Below are positions 43,083-52,107 of a stretch of 62,345 nucleotides of DNA, piece after piece. The position numbers and the translations under genes are program-made. This DNA is from Candidatus Saccharimonadota bacterium. GTDB lineage: Bacteria > Patescibacteriota > Saccharimonadia > Saccharimonadales > Saccharimonadaceae. A model generated the notes under the pieces. The model had not been told where the DNA came from, did no database searches, and saw nothing but the letters and a program-made list of their open reading frames with translations. Within the stretch, counting starts at the first letter, position 1; each line of letters starts with the position of its first letter. The DNA is taken from contig JAFWLB010000002.1 of assembly GCA_017514025.1 (NCBI GenBank), positions 1 to 62,345 on the forward strand, in the 5' to 3' direction.

Positions 43083-44441
43083 TTATACCATATCACCGGG
43101 TTTTTGGGAAGAGGTGTCTTCAGGTGAAGTGGAGCCTGCTGCTTTTTCTTCCCCGGTTCGGTCTTTAGGCGAATTGTCTTCCATGGATGTTTGTTCGTGG
43201 GAGATATTGCCTTCAACAGTCTTCAAGGCTTTGCGGGTACGATAGAGGTAGTAACCGCCGCCGCCGATGCCGGCAATGATGATGGCCGCCATGACGATTT
43301 CGACTGGGCCGGTGTTGGGCAGCTCGCTAGGAGTGCCGGGCCCACAGTCACGGGTAACGGTGACTTTGACTTTGTCGTGGATAGTACCATTGGCGGTACT
43401 GGCACCAGCGAGGTTGTAAACGGTGGTGTCACCACAGGGGAATTTATCCATGTCGTCTTCTACTTTGACTTGATAAGTGGCAGTGGCTTCTTGGTCTGCT
43501 GCGTAATCGCCGATGTTTAAGCCATCTCCGAATAGAGCTTCTGAACTCTCAGCTCCTTCGGAAGTAGGAGTGGCGAGATGGGTAGTGCCCGGGACAGCGG
43601 AAAGGCCGTTGCCTAGCTTGTCATATAAGACTACACTATTTTGAATGGTAGTACCTGTGTTGTGATAGCGGATTTTGAAATCTAGAGTATCGCCTGGTTT
43701 TGCAGAAATGTATTGGTCGTAGTCGCTGTCGCTGCCGGTGACTTTGCCGGTTTTTTCCATGTAAAATCCGGGTTGGTCGGCTTTGATCTGGAAAGTAACG
43801 TAACCGGCATATTCGTTACAACCTGGAACTACACCCCAAGCGTTGTCATAATAGGCTAGGAACACTCCTTGGTCATCCCAGAGTGCGCTGTCGCTTAAAG
43901 TTTTGCCGTTGCTAGAGCCACCGTTGTGGATGACGGCTGAGCCATCGACATAGCGTAAGTAGACGATTTCGTCAGTATGAAGAAAAGCGGTATCCCAAAC
44001 TTCGGAAGGGTTGGAATTGGTGGAAGAGATGAACCCTTTGATGACAGCAGCCTCGCCCGCGTCGACAGCTTCTGGGGCTTCCATGCGCAAGCGGACATTG
44101 TTGGCTACACCGGAACCGTCAGCGTTGGTATCGGCACCAGCGTTATTATGATAGTAAACATAGACTTCGTAAGTTTTGCCGGCTTCGATATTAACGTTGT
44201 CGGAGTATGTGTTATTGGTGCCATACTCGCGGACGCGGACAAAGTTGCGTTCGTCACCGATGGTTGGGTTGTCCGTGATAGAGTTAAAGGTAGGCTCGTA
44301 GGCAGGGTTTTCCCAAGTGTATGTGGTACGATCTGGGCCCCATGTCCGATCCTCCGCATTGGCCTGGAAGACGGCAAAAGTTGATATCCCGGCTAGGCCG
44401 ATAATGGCGCTAGCAATTAGTTTGGTTTTAGTAAACTTCAT
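43083..44441 (-). CDS. LPNTG-anchored surface protein
   Basis: 452 residues. A signal peptide (about 1-29) precedes an extracellular region with beta-sandwich repeats of the DUF11 type (YQVKVEDDMD; LDFKIRYHNTGTTIQNSVVLYDKLG). An LPNTG motif (about 373) is followed by a membrane helix (IVMAAIIIAGIGGGGYYLY). An unusually long, acidic Ser/Glu/Pro tail of about 55 residues follows the helix; sortase substrates normally end within about ten residues. So the anchor may be the helix itself. Last gene of the 47372-43083 cluster. Confidence 0.82.
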   Translation of the reverse strand: MKFTKTKLIASAIIGLAGISTFAVFQANAEDRTWGPDRTTYTWENPAYEPTFNSITDNPTIGDERNFVRVREYGTNNTYSDNVNIEAGKTYEVYVYYHNNAGADTNADGSGVANNVRLRMEAPEAVDAGEAAVIKGFISSTNSNPSEVWDTAFLHTDEIVYLRYVDGSAVIHNGGSSNGKTLSDSALWDDQGVFLAYYDNAWGVVPGCNEYAGYVTFQIKADQPGFYMEKTGKVTGSDSDYDQYISAKPGDTLDFKIRYHNTGTTIQNSVVLYDKLGNGLSAVPGTTHLATPTSEGAESSEALFGDGLNIGDYAADQEATATYQVKVEDDMDKFPCGDTTVYNLAGASTANGTIHDKVKVTVTRDCGPGTPSELPNTGPVEIVMAAIIIAGIGGGGYYLYRTRKALKTVEGNISHEQTSMEDNSPKDRTGEEKAAGSTSPEDTSSQKPGDMV

Positions 44442-44452
44442 TTTGCTCCTTT

Positions 44453-47044
44453 CTATCGCCCACCGCCGTTTACTATGTTTGCTAAATCTTCTTGTGAACG
44501 TTCTACATTTTGACCGGCGCCTCTTTGGTCGCTGGTGTCAACTGTGTTTTGCTCAACCGTGTTGGCGTTATCTGCCACGACGGCATCAGGATGGTCAGCG
44601 TTGGTCTCTTCGGCGTCGAAAGTTGAAGCGACGCCTTCGGCAGCATCAGCGATTTCTTGATCTGTGGCTTCGCCTCCTTCCCCTTCGCGCACGACTTGCT
44701 CGCCTGAGGTTGGGTCGGTCAACGGCGCTCCATCGACGGTGACACCTTGGTTGTCGGCAATAGCTTCGCTACCTGGCGCGGCATCTGGGACGCCATGCTC
44801 TTGTTCTATGGTATCGTTCGTGACTTCACTGCCTGGGTCAGCGTTAGAGGCATTATTGTCATCAGTGGCTTCACGTTCTGGATCGCCTACAGTATTTTCG
44901 GTTGGGCCCATTGGCTGCTGATCTTCACCGGCGTGGGTATCATCGCCTTTGCCACGATCATCGTCCGGTGGGGTGGGTGGATCATCCGGAGGATTGTCCG
45001 GGGGCGTAGGTGGATCGTCCGGAGGGTTATCAGGGGGATTATCTGGTGGGGTGGGTGGATTGTCAGGAGTGCCTGGATTATCGGGAGTAGGTGTGATGGT
45101 AGGCATGCCGCCATAAAGATGGGTGTTGCTGCCGATTTGGTTGACGCCTTGTGTACATTGGACAGCGATGTTACCATCGGCGTCGTGCGAAATTTTGAAG
45201 ACTGCCGAACCGATCCTGTCGCTATTGCCGTTCTCGTCAATTGTCCAGAAGAAATTCGTCGCCTGAGTACCATTTTCATAAGTGGTACATTCGACCAGCT
45301 CAACATTATCGTGAGTAGCAGGCTGGCTAGGATCGATCAAGCGCATGTAGGCATTCTGATATTCACCATTTAACGTAACACTTTCGGTGAAAGCGGCGTC
45401 CCAAATTTGGTCAACTTGTTTGATTAATTTGTCGTAATCTTCGTCGCTGAGGCTTTGGAGTTTGGCTTCGGTGTCTAGGATGCTAAGCCCCATAAACTCT
45501 TGCGAAACACCATATTTGGCTTTGACGGCGTCTGGGATATTGGCAAGATGGTCGGCGAGACTTTCAACTTGATTGCGATCAACTTCTTTCATGACGTCAC
45601 ACTCATCTTGGCCGACTACGCTGGCAACTTCAGCAGCGTTAGCAAAATCATAAGGAGTGGCTTTGTTGGCAGACATAAATTCGCCGGTTTCGTAGTAGCC
45701 GTCTTTGATGCCATGGTGGGATTCTTGGTTTTCGCCACTTTGGTCTCCACTGGTGGCAGCGTGGTATTCATCGTAACTACCATATTCGCCTTCCTGTTCG
45801 ATGGGGGGATCTTGGGATTGGTCTGATTGGCTAGCTGCGACGAAATTGCCAATAACCCCGCCGGTGGCTAAAGCGGCGGCGAGAGCAAGCGAAACGGCGC
45901 CGGCAACAAATTTACGGAAGCCGGGTTTTTGTTTGGCTTTTTCAATGCGCTCTTTAATGCGTTCGATGCGAGATTTTTCAGCTTCGGCAGTGTTATCTTT
46001 AGCAGCGTTGATTTCGGCGGCTTTGGCGGCAGCTATCTCGGCTGCTTTGGCGGCTTCAACTTCGGCAGCCTTAGCGGCCTCGGTTTCGGCGGCCTTAGCG
46101 GCTTCAACTTCTTGTTTCTCTCGGTTGGCCATTTTTTGTTGAGCATAGGTTATGATTGCGGCGGCTTGCTCGAGAGCGGCGTATTCTTCGGCGGTGAAAA
46201 CTGGGTTTTCGCGGGCTTGGTCTTTTTGTTTCCATTCTTCAATTTCTTTGAGGCGGTCGCGGTATTGTTCGGCGATCTTGGCGTCGACGATGTCGAGAGT
46301 TTCGTTTTCTTGGGCAGATTTGGCTTCGGAGTTTTGAGCTGGTTCAGCTTCTTCGGTTGGTCGTGGCTCTTCTTTGACCGGTTCAGGCTGCTGGGCTGGT
46401 TGGGCCTCAGTCGTGGGCTGCGGTTCGGAGTTGATGATTTCTGGCTCAGTTACGGGGCCGGCCGTGGGGTTGACTTCGGCAGCATTCATGGTTTTTTCGC
46501 CGCGAGCCTTCATGACTTCTTCTCGGCTGAAAACCTCCGTACTGTCAACTAAATCGGCGTCATACATGGCTTTGCGGTCAGCGTAAGATTCACGAGCGGC
46601 ATCAATAGCGGCGACGGAACGATTGAGTTGTTGTTCTTTGAGGGCGGCTGCGTGCTCGGCGCTCATTCTGCCATCACGGACGGCTTGGTCTAATTTTTCG
46701 GTAAGGCGATCGAAATCGGCTTCGATGCCGAGCTCTTCTTGGCCGAGCTCGGATTCGCGATAAGCCTGTGCTTCTGCGGCGGCTTTGGCGGCAGCTTCTT
46801 CTTTGGCTTTTGCGGCGAGGTATTGTTTTTCTTGCTCACTGATATTTTTAAGGCGAGCGCCGTATTCTTCGTTGCTTTCGCCTTTTTCGCGAGGGTAAAG
46901 GTCCATGTTGGTGTAAGTGCGCTTTTTGCCGGTAGCGCGGTTGATGTCAGTCTGGCCGCGGAAGTGGTCATCGGCTAGGCTGTCCCATGGGTTATTGCCA
47001 TATCCGTTGGGGTTTTGGAGTTGCTCTGGATTATTGTTCGGCAT
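44453..47044 (-). CDS. large Ala/Glu coiled-coil, proline-rich membrane protein
   Basis: 863 residues. The N-terminal 370 are hydrophilic and probably cytoplasmic, with a Pro/Glu/Thr linker (about 190-245) and a run of AAKAAE-type repeats (about 315-345) predicted to be a coiled coil. A helix (about 378-402) spans the membrane. A globular domain (about 440-640) precedes a PPDNPP/PPTPP repeat tract (about 650-700) and an acidic Asp/Asn/Glu/Ala tail. I do not recognise a family. A stalked surface or attachment structure is plausible. Its start overlaps the 113-residue gene upstream. Confidence 0.75.
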   Translation of the reverse strand: MPNNNPEQLQNPNGYGNNPWDSLADDHFRGQTDINRATGKKRTYTNMDLYPREKGESNEEYGARLKNISEQEKQYLAAKAKEEAAAKAAAEAQAYRESELGQEELGIEADFDRLTEKLDQAVRDGRMSAEHAAALKEQQLNRSVAAIDAARESYADRKAMYDADLVDSTEVFSREEVMKARGEKTMNAAEVNPTAGPVTEPEIINSEPQPTTEAQPAQQPEPVKEEPRPTEEAEPAQNSEAKSAQENETLDIVDAKIAEQYRDRLKEIEEWKQKDQARENPVFTAEEYAALEQAAAIITYAQQKMANREKQEVEAAKAAETEAAKAAEVEAAKAAEIAAAKAAEINAAKDNTAEAEKSRIERIKERIEKAKQKPGFRKFVAGAVSLALAAALATGGVIGNFVAASQSDQSQDPPIEQEGEYGSYDEYHAATSGDQSGENQESHHGIKDGYYETGEFMSANKATPYDFANAAEVASVVGQDECDVMKEVDRNQVESLADHLANIPDAVKAKYGVSQEFMGLSILDTEAKLQSLSDEDYDKLIKQVDQIWDAAFTESVTLNGEYQNAYMRLIDPSQPATHDNVELVECTTYENGTQATNFFWTIDENGNSDRIGSAVFKISHDADGNIAVQCTQGVNQIGSNTHLYGGMPTITPTPDNPGTPDNPPTPPDNPPDNPPDDPPTPPDNPPDDPPTPPDDDRGKGDDTHAGEDQQPMGPTENTVGDPEREATDDNNASNADPGSEVTNDTIEQEHGVPDAAPGSEAIADNQGVTVDGAPLTDPTSGEQVVREGEGGEATDQEIADAAEGVASTFDAEETNADHPDAVVADNANTVEQNTVDTSDQRGAGQNVERSQEDLANIVNGGGR

Positions 47045-47372
47045 TTTGACCTCCTAAGAAATTTGCTGCATAAGTTTTCATGGTATCGGTGGTAATTTTC
47101 TCAATGTCGAGACCGATTTTGTTGAAAAATTCTTGATAAGGCTGTTCTGAGCCAGCATCGCTGTCGAGTAGTTGGTCGAGTTCGGCGCCTTGCTCGTCGG
47201 TGAGACTACCAAAAATCGCGGTGGCGATTTGGTCGTCGAGCTCGTGCATGCTCTTTTCTCTAAATGCGTTTAGCTCTTCAGCGCTATTGACTGAAAGAGG
47301 CTTGTTTTTGATGAGCTCATCGACGAAGCTGCCAAGAGTCTCTCGATCGATGAGATAATTTCCACTTTCCAT
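47031..47372 (-). CDS. small acidic helical protein, unknown
   Basis: 113 residues, acidic and helical, without signal peptide. It ends in an Asn/Gly-rich tail. It overlaps the 863-residue gene by 14 nt and heads the surface cluster, so it may be a chaperone or cytoplasmic partner. I do not recognise a family with confidence. Confidence 0.65.
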   Translation of the reverse strand: MESGNYLIDRETLGSFVDELIKNKPLSVNSAEELNAFREKSMHELDDQIATAIFGSLTDEQGAELDQLLDSDAGSEQPYQEFFNKIGLDIEKITTDTMKTYAANFLGGQNAEQ

Positions 47373-47412
47373 GGCAAAATATTTGTTTAATTATGTAGAC
47401 CTTTCTGTTCTA

Positions 47413-47441
47413 AGTTTAGCATAAGCTTTGAGGGGCGTCAA
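47413..47441 (-). promoter_or_regulatory. promoter of the surface-protein cluster
   Basis: The minus strand reads TTGACG (47436-47441), 17 nt, TAAACT (47413-47418), about 40 nt before the ATG at 47372. Confidence 0.7.
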
Positions 47442-47470
47442 CGTTTTTGCGAGCATATCTGACTAGCGTC

Positions 47471-47499
47471 AAAAAACCGAACACTATGTTCGGTTTTTT
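47471..47499 (-). terminator. terminator of the small-protein unit
   Basis: AAAAAACCGAAC, a 5-nt loop, GTTCGGTTTTTT. The A and T runs on both sides make it usable in both directions. Confidence 0.85.
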
Positions 47500-47552
47500 A
47501 TCCTCGCGGCGCTTTTGCAAGCTGGGGTGTCTTTGAATGGCATCGTAAGGGT

Positions 47553-47669
47553 TTAAGTGATAAGATCTACGAGGAAGATAGTCAATTCGTAGAACAATTG
47601 GAAATTCATGAGCTGGACTTGTTTTACATTGGCGGCTCCTTTGGTTAAAGTTGATATTAAGGTACTCAT
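47553..47669 (-). CDS. possible 38-residue small protein
   Basis: An ATG-to-TAA frame of 39 codons. The N-terminal half is polar (MSTLISTLTKGAANVKQVQ) and the C-terminal half hydrophobic (FQLFYELTIFLVDLIT), so it could be membrane-active. AAAGGAAT is about 14 nt upstream, longer than ideal. It shares a transcription unit with the 40-residue frame upstream. Too short to identify. Confidence 0.35.
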   Translation of the reverse strand: MSTLISTLTKGAANVKQVQLMNFQLFYELTIFLVDLIT

Positions 47670-47732
47670 CTTATGTTTATTATTCCTTTCTGAAAACTTT
47701 TTGTTTTTGTGGTTTTATTGCTGCGAATTATG

Positions 47733-47855
47733 TTATAATCCGAGGATTTTGGCGCCGATTTTACGGCTTTTGAGGCGAGCTATAGTTGTGGGGTCGATTT
47801 CTTCTGGCGATATATAAGTTCCTTCACCTTTGTAAAATTCGTAGTTTGTTTTCAT
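47733..47855 (-). CDS. possible 40-residue small protein
   Basis: An ATG-to-TAA frame of 41 codons beginning MKTNYEFYKGEGTYIS and ending KIGAKILGL, soluble and mildly basic. AAGGAAAAC precedes the ATG. A strong promoter lies at 47948-47976. I do not recognise it. Together with 47553-47669 it may be a two-peptide operon. Confidence 0.45.
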   Translation of the reverse strand: MKTNYEFYKGEGTYISPEEIDPTTIARLKSRKIGAKILGL

Positions 47856-47947
47856 TTTGGCTAGTTTTCCTTGTTTATTTTTGGTTTTTCTTGTTTATCT
47901 CCGATTCTCCTTGTTAGAATGTTTGTTTTGTTTTCTAACTTGCTTTC

Positions 47948-47976
47948 ATTGTAGCACACATGGGCGATTTTGTCAA
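47948..47976 (-). promoter_or_regulatory. strong promoter of the small-protein unit
   Basis: The minus strand reads TTGACA (47971-47976), 17 nt, TACAAT (47948-47953). The leader contains three AAACAAGRA-type repeats before the first small frame. No large gene lies downstream before the terminator at 47471-47499. Confidence 0.75.
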
Positions 47977-48037
47977 TAGTGATTATGCTAATTTTTATCA
48001 AAAAGTCAAGTATAACAGGGGTGATTTGGCTGTTTCT

Positions 48038-50920
48038 TTAGATTTTTTCGAGGGAGATTGTGATGTTGTCGCCGTTTATTTTGGCGATTTCGTCGTGGGC
48101 GTAGTTTTGATTTTTGACAAGTTCGGCAGTGTTAGTCTCAGATTTAATGAGGCCTAGATGTTCTTTGGGCGGGTCGATAGAGAGGGAGAGCTTGATCTGA
48201 TCATCCTGTTTGAGACCAGCGTGTTTACGGGCGGACTGGACGGCGCGGATGATTTCGCGAGCTTGTCCTTCCCTCTTTAATTCATCCGTAAGAGTTTTGT
48301 CCAAAGTGAGTTCTTTGGCATTTTTAACCTGTTTGACATTGACCTCCTCGGCGATGATTTGCTCGTAGAAATCGTCTAGCTTGTCGCCATCATAGGTGAG
48401 CTTGGATAGGGGTTGGCGGATTTTAATTTGGTCTTCAGTTTCGGACTTCTGCATACGGAGGGCGAGGGCGTCGGTGATGATTTGACGAGTTCTGGCCATG
48501 TTTTCGAGGACTTCGGTGTTGATTTCGCCGGATTCGGGCCAGTCTAAAAGATGAACTGATTTGTCTTTGCCGGTCATTTTTTGATAGAGTTCTTCGGAGA
48601 GGAAGGGGGCGAAAGGGGCGAGGATTTTACTGAGGTAGACTAGGACGTAGTGGAGGGTGGCAAAAGCTTGGAGCTTGTCCTCTTGGTCGTCGTTTTTGCT
48701 GAAGCGGCGACGAGAGCGACGGACATACCAGTTGGATAGATCTTCGATGAAGGGGATGATGCCGCTGAGAGCTTTAGGAAGATTGTATTCCTCCATGCCA
48801 GAGGTGATGTCGTTTCTGAGTTGATAGACGCGGGAGATGATCCAAGCGTCCAGAGGATTAGAATTTGAAGTATTTTCGAGCTCTTCGGAGTCTATATCTT
48901 CCACCTCGGCGTAAGTGGTGAAGAAATCGTAAACATTCCAGATCATGGCGAGTTTGCGGTGGACGTCGGAGACGTCTTTATCAAGCATGGTAAAATCTTC
49001 GCCGGACATGACGGGCGAGCTGAGGAGGAGGAGGCGGTAAGCGTCGGCGGAATATTGATCCATGAGGATGTTTGGGTCGGTAAAGTTGCCAAGTGACTTG
49101 GACATTTTGCGACCGTCGTTCCCCGCTAGAGTGCCGGTGGTGATGACGTTTTTGTAGGCATTTTTGTGGCCTTTTTTGGCTTTTTCTCCGAAAGCGCCGA
49201 TTTCGGCGAGAGCGACGTTGACGGCGTGGACGTAGTAGAACCAGGCGCGAACTTGACCAACGTATTCGACGATGAAGTCGGCGGGGTAATTGTTTTCAAA
49301 TTTTTGCTTGTTTTCGAAGGGGTAGTGGAGCTGGGCGAAGGGCATGGAGCCGGATTCGAACCAGCAGTCGAGGACTTTTTCGATACGAGTGAAATGTTCG
49401 CCATCAATGTCGAAAGTAATTTCGTCGACCCAAGGACGATGGTAGTCGTCTAATTCTACGCCCGAGAGGTCTTTTAGCTCTTCATAGCTGCCGACGACTT
49501 TGACAGTGCCTTTGTCGCCTTTCCAAACAGGCATGGCGGTGGCCCAGAAGCGGTCGCGGGAAAGGTTCCAGTCGGGGGCAACTTCGATGTTATTAGCAAA
49601 GCGGCCGTGCTTTAAGTAAGCTGGGAACCAGTTGATGTGCTCGTTTTGTTCGAGCATGAGGGGCTTTTGGCCCTGAATATCAAAGAACCAAGACGGGAAG
49701 GCGCGGTAGATGATGCGCTCTTTGGAGCGGGGGTTGAAGGGGTATTCGTGCTGAATATACTCGATCTTGTAGATAATTCCCTTGTCTTCGAGGACTTTGG
49801 CGATGATTTTGTTGGCAGCCCAAATCTGGATGCCGTGTTCGTCGGTGTCTCTAACGCCTAGTGCGTGGAGTTTCTCGGCGTATTCTGGGATATAGTAGCC
49901 GTTTTCATCCAGAGTGTCTACAAAATCAATTTCGTCTTCGTGCTGCCGGTAAAGTTCGTAGTCGTCTTCGCCGTAGGCGGGGGCGATGTGAACGATGCCG
50001 GTACCTTCTTCTTCCCCGACAAAATCGGCAGTGAAGACTTGGCACTCCGTACCATCTAGGCTTTCGTATTTCAAACCTTCTAGTTCTTTGCCTTTGAAAG
50101 TTTGTTCTGGTTTGATGTCTGGGAAAATTGCTTCAGCACGTTTGACGGCGAGGATGAATTTTTCGTCATCGATGTCATAAATACCGTATTCCATGTCCTT
50201 ACTGACGGCTAAGGCCCTGTTTGCCATTAGGGTCCAAGGAGTAGTAGTCCAGGCCAAGAAGTATTTGTCATCAGATTTAAATTTGACATAGGCGGATGGA
50301 TCGGTGACGGATTGGTAGGCGTCGTTATCCATGGTGACTTCGGCCTTGCTGACAGGGGTGGCAAACTTGGTGTCATACATCAAAACTTTGCGGCCTTCGT
50401 AGATTTTGCCGGCTTCGTAAAGTTGTTTGAAAGCCCACCAGACAGATTCCATAAAATCTTTGTTCATGGTGCGGTAGCAGTTGTCAAAATCTACCCAGCG
50501 ACCGACGCGATCAATAGTTCCCCGCCAGGCTTCAGAGTTGGCGACCATGGATTCGCGGGCTTTGATAATATAATCTTCGAGCGACCATTTGGTACCGATG
50601 TCGCGGCGGTCGGTGATGCCGAGTTGTTTTTCGACGTAGTTCTCCGCCGGGAGACCGTGGCAGTCCCAACCCCATTTGCGCTCTACGCGGTAGCCATTCA
50701 TGGTCCAAAATCTAGGCACGGCGTCTTTGACGACGGAGCTAAGGAGAGTGCCGTGGTGAGGGAGGCCGGTAATGAACGGGGGACCATCGTAAAAGACATA
50801 GGATTTGGCCTCTGGCCTCTGTTCTATGGACTGTTCAAAAATTTTGTTCTTTTTCCACCACTCAATAATGGCTTTTTCGTATTCGACGGCCCCCAGTCGT
50901 TCTCCCGCTCTATATTTCAT
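48038..50920 (-). CDS. ileS: isoleucyl-tRNA synthetase (eukaryote-like type)
   Basis: 960 residues. The class I HIGH motif is PHHGT in DGPPFITGLPHHGTLLSS, and KMSKS is intact (GRKMSKSLGN). The CP1 editing domain has WTTTPWTL. The pattern matches the type-2 (eukaryotic/archaeal-like) IleS, which is often insensitive to mupirocin. The zinc-binding C-terminus of E. coli IleS is absent. The mRNA is predicted leaderless: TATAAT lies 7 nt before the ATG. Confidence 0.95.
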   Translation of the reverse strand: MKYRAGERLGAVEYEKAIIEWWKKNKIFEQSIEQRPEAKSYVFYDGPPFITGLPHHGTLLSSVVKDAVPRFWTMNGYRVERKWGWDCHGLPAENYVEKQLGITDRRDIGTKWSLEDYIIKARESMVANSEAWRGTIDRVGRWVDFDNCYRTMNKDFMESVWWAFKQLYEAGKIYEGRKVLMYDTKFATPVSKAEVTMDNDAYQSVTDPSAYVKFKSDDKYFLAWTTTPWTLMANRALAVSKDMEYGIYDIDDEKFILAVKRAEAIFPDIKPEQTFKGKELEGLKYESLDGTECQVFTADFVGEEEGTGIVHIAPAYGEDDYELYRQHEDEIDFVDTLDENGYYIPEYAEKLHALGVRDTDEHGIQIWAANKIIAKVLEDKGIIYKIEYIQHEYPFNPRSKERIIYRAFPSWFFDIQGQKPLMLEQNEHINWFPAYLKHGRFANNIEVAPDWNLSRDRFWATAMPVWKGDKGTVKVVGSYEELKDLSGVELDDYHRPWVDEITFDIDGEHFTRIEKVLDCWFESGSMPFAQLHYPFENKQKFENNYPADFIVEYVGQVRAWFYYVHAVNVALAEIGAFGEKAKKGHKNAYKNVITTGTLAGNDGRKMSKSLGNFTDPNILMDQYSADAYRLLLLSSPVMSGEDFTMLDKDVSDVHRKLAMIWNVYDFFTTYAEVEDIDSEELENTSNSNPLDAWIISRVYQLRNDITSGMEEYNLPKALSGIIPFIEDLSNWYVRRSRRRFSKNDDQEDKLQAFATLHYVLVYLSKILAPFAPFLSEELYQKMTGKDKSVHLLDWPESGEINTEVLENMARTRQIITDALALRMQKSETEDQIKIRQPLSKLTYDGDKLDDFYEQIIAEEVNVKQVKNAKELTLDKTLTDELKREGQAREIIRAVQSARKHAGLKQDDQIKLSLSIDPPKEHLGLIKSETNTAELVKNQNYAHDEIAKINGDNITISLEKI

Positions 50921-50953
50921 AATTATTATTATATCATATCTGGGGAGTTTATG

Positions 50954-50988
50954 AAAAAGGCCGCGCTTTAGGTCTACGCGGCCTTTTT
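50954..50988 (-). terminator. terminator after the CHAP-like gene
   Basis: AAAAAGGCCGCG, an 11-nt loop, CGCGGCCTTTTT, usable in both directions. Confidence 0.85.
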
Positions 50989-51022
50989 CTACAGAAGTTT
51001 AATGGTTCTAGTCGATTTGGAT

Positions 51023-51625
51023 TCAGGTGTAATCGTCGGAGTTCGCATACCAAATTTGGTATTTTTTGTTAATATAAGACGAAACGAGAATGTTTGGTTT
51101 GAGGGTAAAGATATCATCACACTCAAACCACACCACGATCCCCCACTCGCCTTCGTCGGGGTTAATGCCGACATAGTGGTGGTTATTTGTGGGATGATTT
51201 ACGACTTTAGCATAGCCAGCTTCAGCGAGAAATTGTAGCCAGCGCTTAGCGTCAAGACGCTCGCTGCTGGTCTTCTGTGGCCAAGTGCCGGTGGCCTCAA
51301 AGATTTTCCAAGCGCAGTAGCTGGTGGCATACTTAATCACGCAGCCAGATTGGTCGGAAATTAAGTTGTAACCGTCGTCACTGCCGTCTTCTGCCCAATT
51401 GGCAAAATCGGGTTCACGATAAGGCCATGGGTAGGTATTAGTTCCTGTGCCAAGATAACCATCATATTTATAAAACTCTGTAATCCTTTGGCCTTCCGGA
51501 GATTCCCAATATTCCTTAGCGGCATTGCGGTATTTTGCACGATAGTGCCGTCGGCTGAGCTTGTTCTTGTTCCATTTGGGACAAGACAATCTCGCCCACT
51601 CGTTGACTTGCTCTATGGTAACCAT
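51023..51625 (-). CDS. CHAP-like protein, possibly inactive or cell-wall related
   Basis: 200 residues from the ATG at 51625 behind GAAGGGGGG; an ATG at 51664 adds 13 residues upstream of that site. The middle reads SGCVIKYATSYCAWKIFEATGTWP, resembling the N-terminal CHAP motif with its cysteine nucleophile. A later HHYVGI...GEWGIVVWFE resembles the GHVAxVE strand but has Ile where the histidine is usual. No signal peptide is visible. It could be a phage-type or intracellular wall hydrolase relative. The family call is tentative. Confidence 0.55.
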   Translation of the reverse strand: MVTIEQVNEWARLSCPKWNKNKLSRRHYRAKYRNAAKEYWESPEGQRITEFYKYDGYLGTGTNTYPWPYREPDFANWAEDGSDDGYNLISDQSGCVIKYATSYCAWKIFEATGTWPQKTSSERLDAKRWLQFLAEAGYAKVVNHPTNNHHYVGINPDEGEWGIVVWFECDDIFTLKPNILVSSYINKKYQIWYANSDDYT

Positions 51626-51672
51626 ATACCCCCCCTTCTCTGTAGAAGTTAAAATGCGACCCACTTATTTCT

Positions 51673-51701
51673 ATAATAGCATAAATAGTTTGATTTGTCA
51701 A
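51673..51701 (-). promoter_or_regulatory. promoter of the CHAP-like gene
   Basis: The minus strand reads TTGACA (51696-51701), 17 nt, TATTAT (51673-51678). The leader is about 45 nt long. Confidence 0.75.
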
Positions 51702-51711
51702 CTTTACAAGT

Positions 51712-52083
51712 TTATTTGACTTTGTTGAGGTAGCGTTCGATGTTTTTGATGTCTTTTTGGTCTTTGGGGCGGTTGGCTTTCTTTTTGAAGGCAAGAATAC
51801 TTTCTAGGGTTTCGCATTGGTAGCCGTCTATAATGTCAAACTCAAAGTTCTCAGCATCGTCCATCATTTGGCAGTTATCGAACGGCGTAAAAAATCCCTT
51901 TTCGTCCTTTGGCGCATTATAAAGATCAATTTGCTTAGCGAGCTTCTTTGAAGCAGAGAGGTCCAAATCGGCGCTGGTCTCGCGAAGCCCGCGCATAAGC
52001 AATGAGCCGCCAGAGAGAATAATAAACTCAGATTTTGGTAAATTAAGTTTTTCGAGCGCGGTGATGTATTCTTGCTTGTTCAT
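51712..52083 (-). CDS. nucleotidyltransferase-fold protein (AbiEii/MNT-like)
   Basis: 123 residues. LSGGSLLMRGLRETSADLDL matches the GGS...DxDL signature of the fold, and FDIIDGYQCETLESILAFKKKANRPKDQKDIKNIERYL matches the usual C-terminal helices. Such proteins act in toxin-antitoxin pairs or as tRNA/antibiotic-modifying enzymes. No clear partner gene adjoins it. TATAAT lies 6 nt before the ATG, predicting a leaderless mRNA. Confidence 0.75.
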   Translation of the reverse strand: MNKQEYITALEKLNLPKSEFIILSGGSLLMRGLRETSADLDLSASKKLAKQIDLYNAPKDEKGFFTPFDNCQMMDDAENFEFDIIDGYQCETLESILAFKKKANRPKDQKDIKNIERYLNKVK

Positions 52084-52107
52084 AGCTACATTATATCATC
52101 AATTTTG

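Noticed and set aside
44955-45075. Tandem short repeats suggesting a CRISPR array
   Set aside because: The repeats are codons for PPDNPP/PPTPP in one frame, with no spacers of constant length and no cas genes.
44747-46552. Long plus-strand frames opposite the 863-residue surface protein
   Set aside because: Their Gly/Trp/Phe-rich composition mirrors the Pro/Ala/Glu repeats of the real gene.
51516-51794. Minus-strand frame of 92 codons between the CHAP-like gene and the nucleotidyltransferase
   Set aside because: It covers the CHAP gene's promoter and both gene ends in another frame. The promoter and Shine-Dalgarno fit the 51625 start better.
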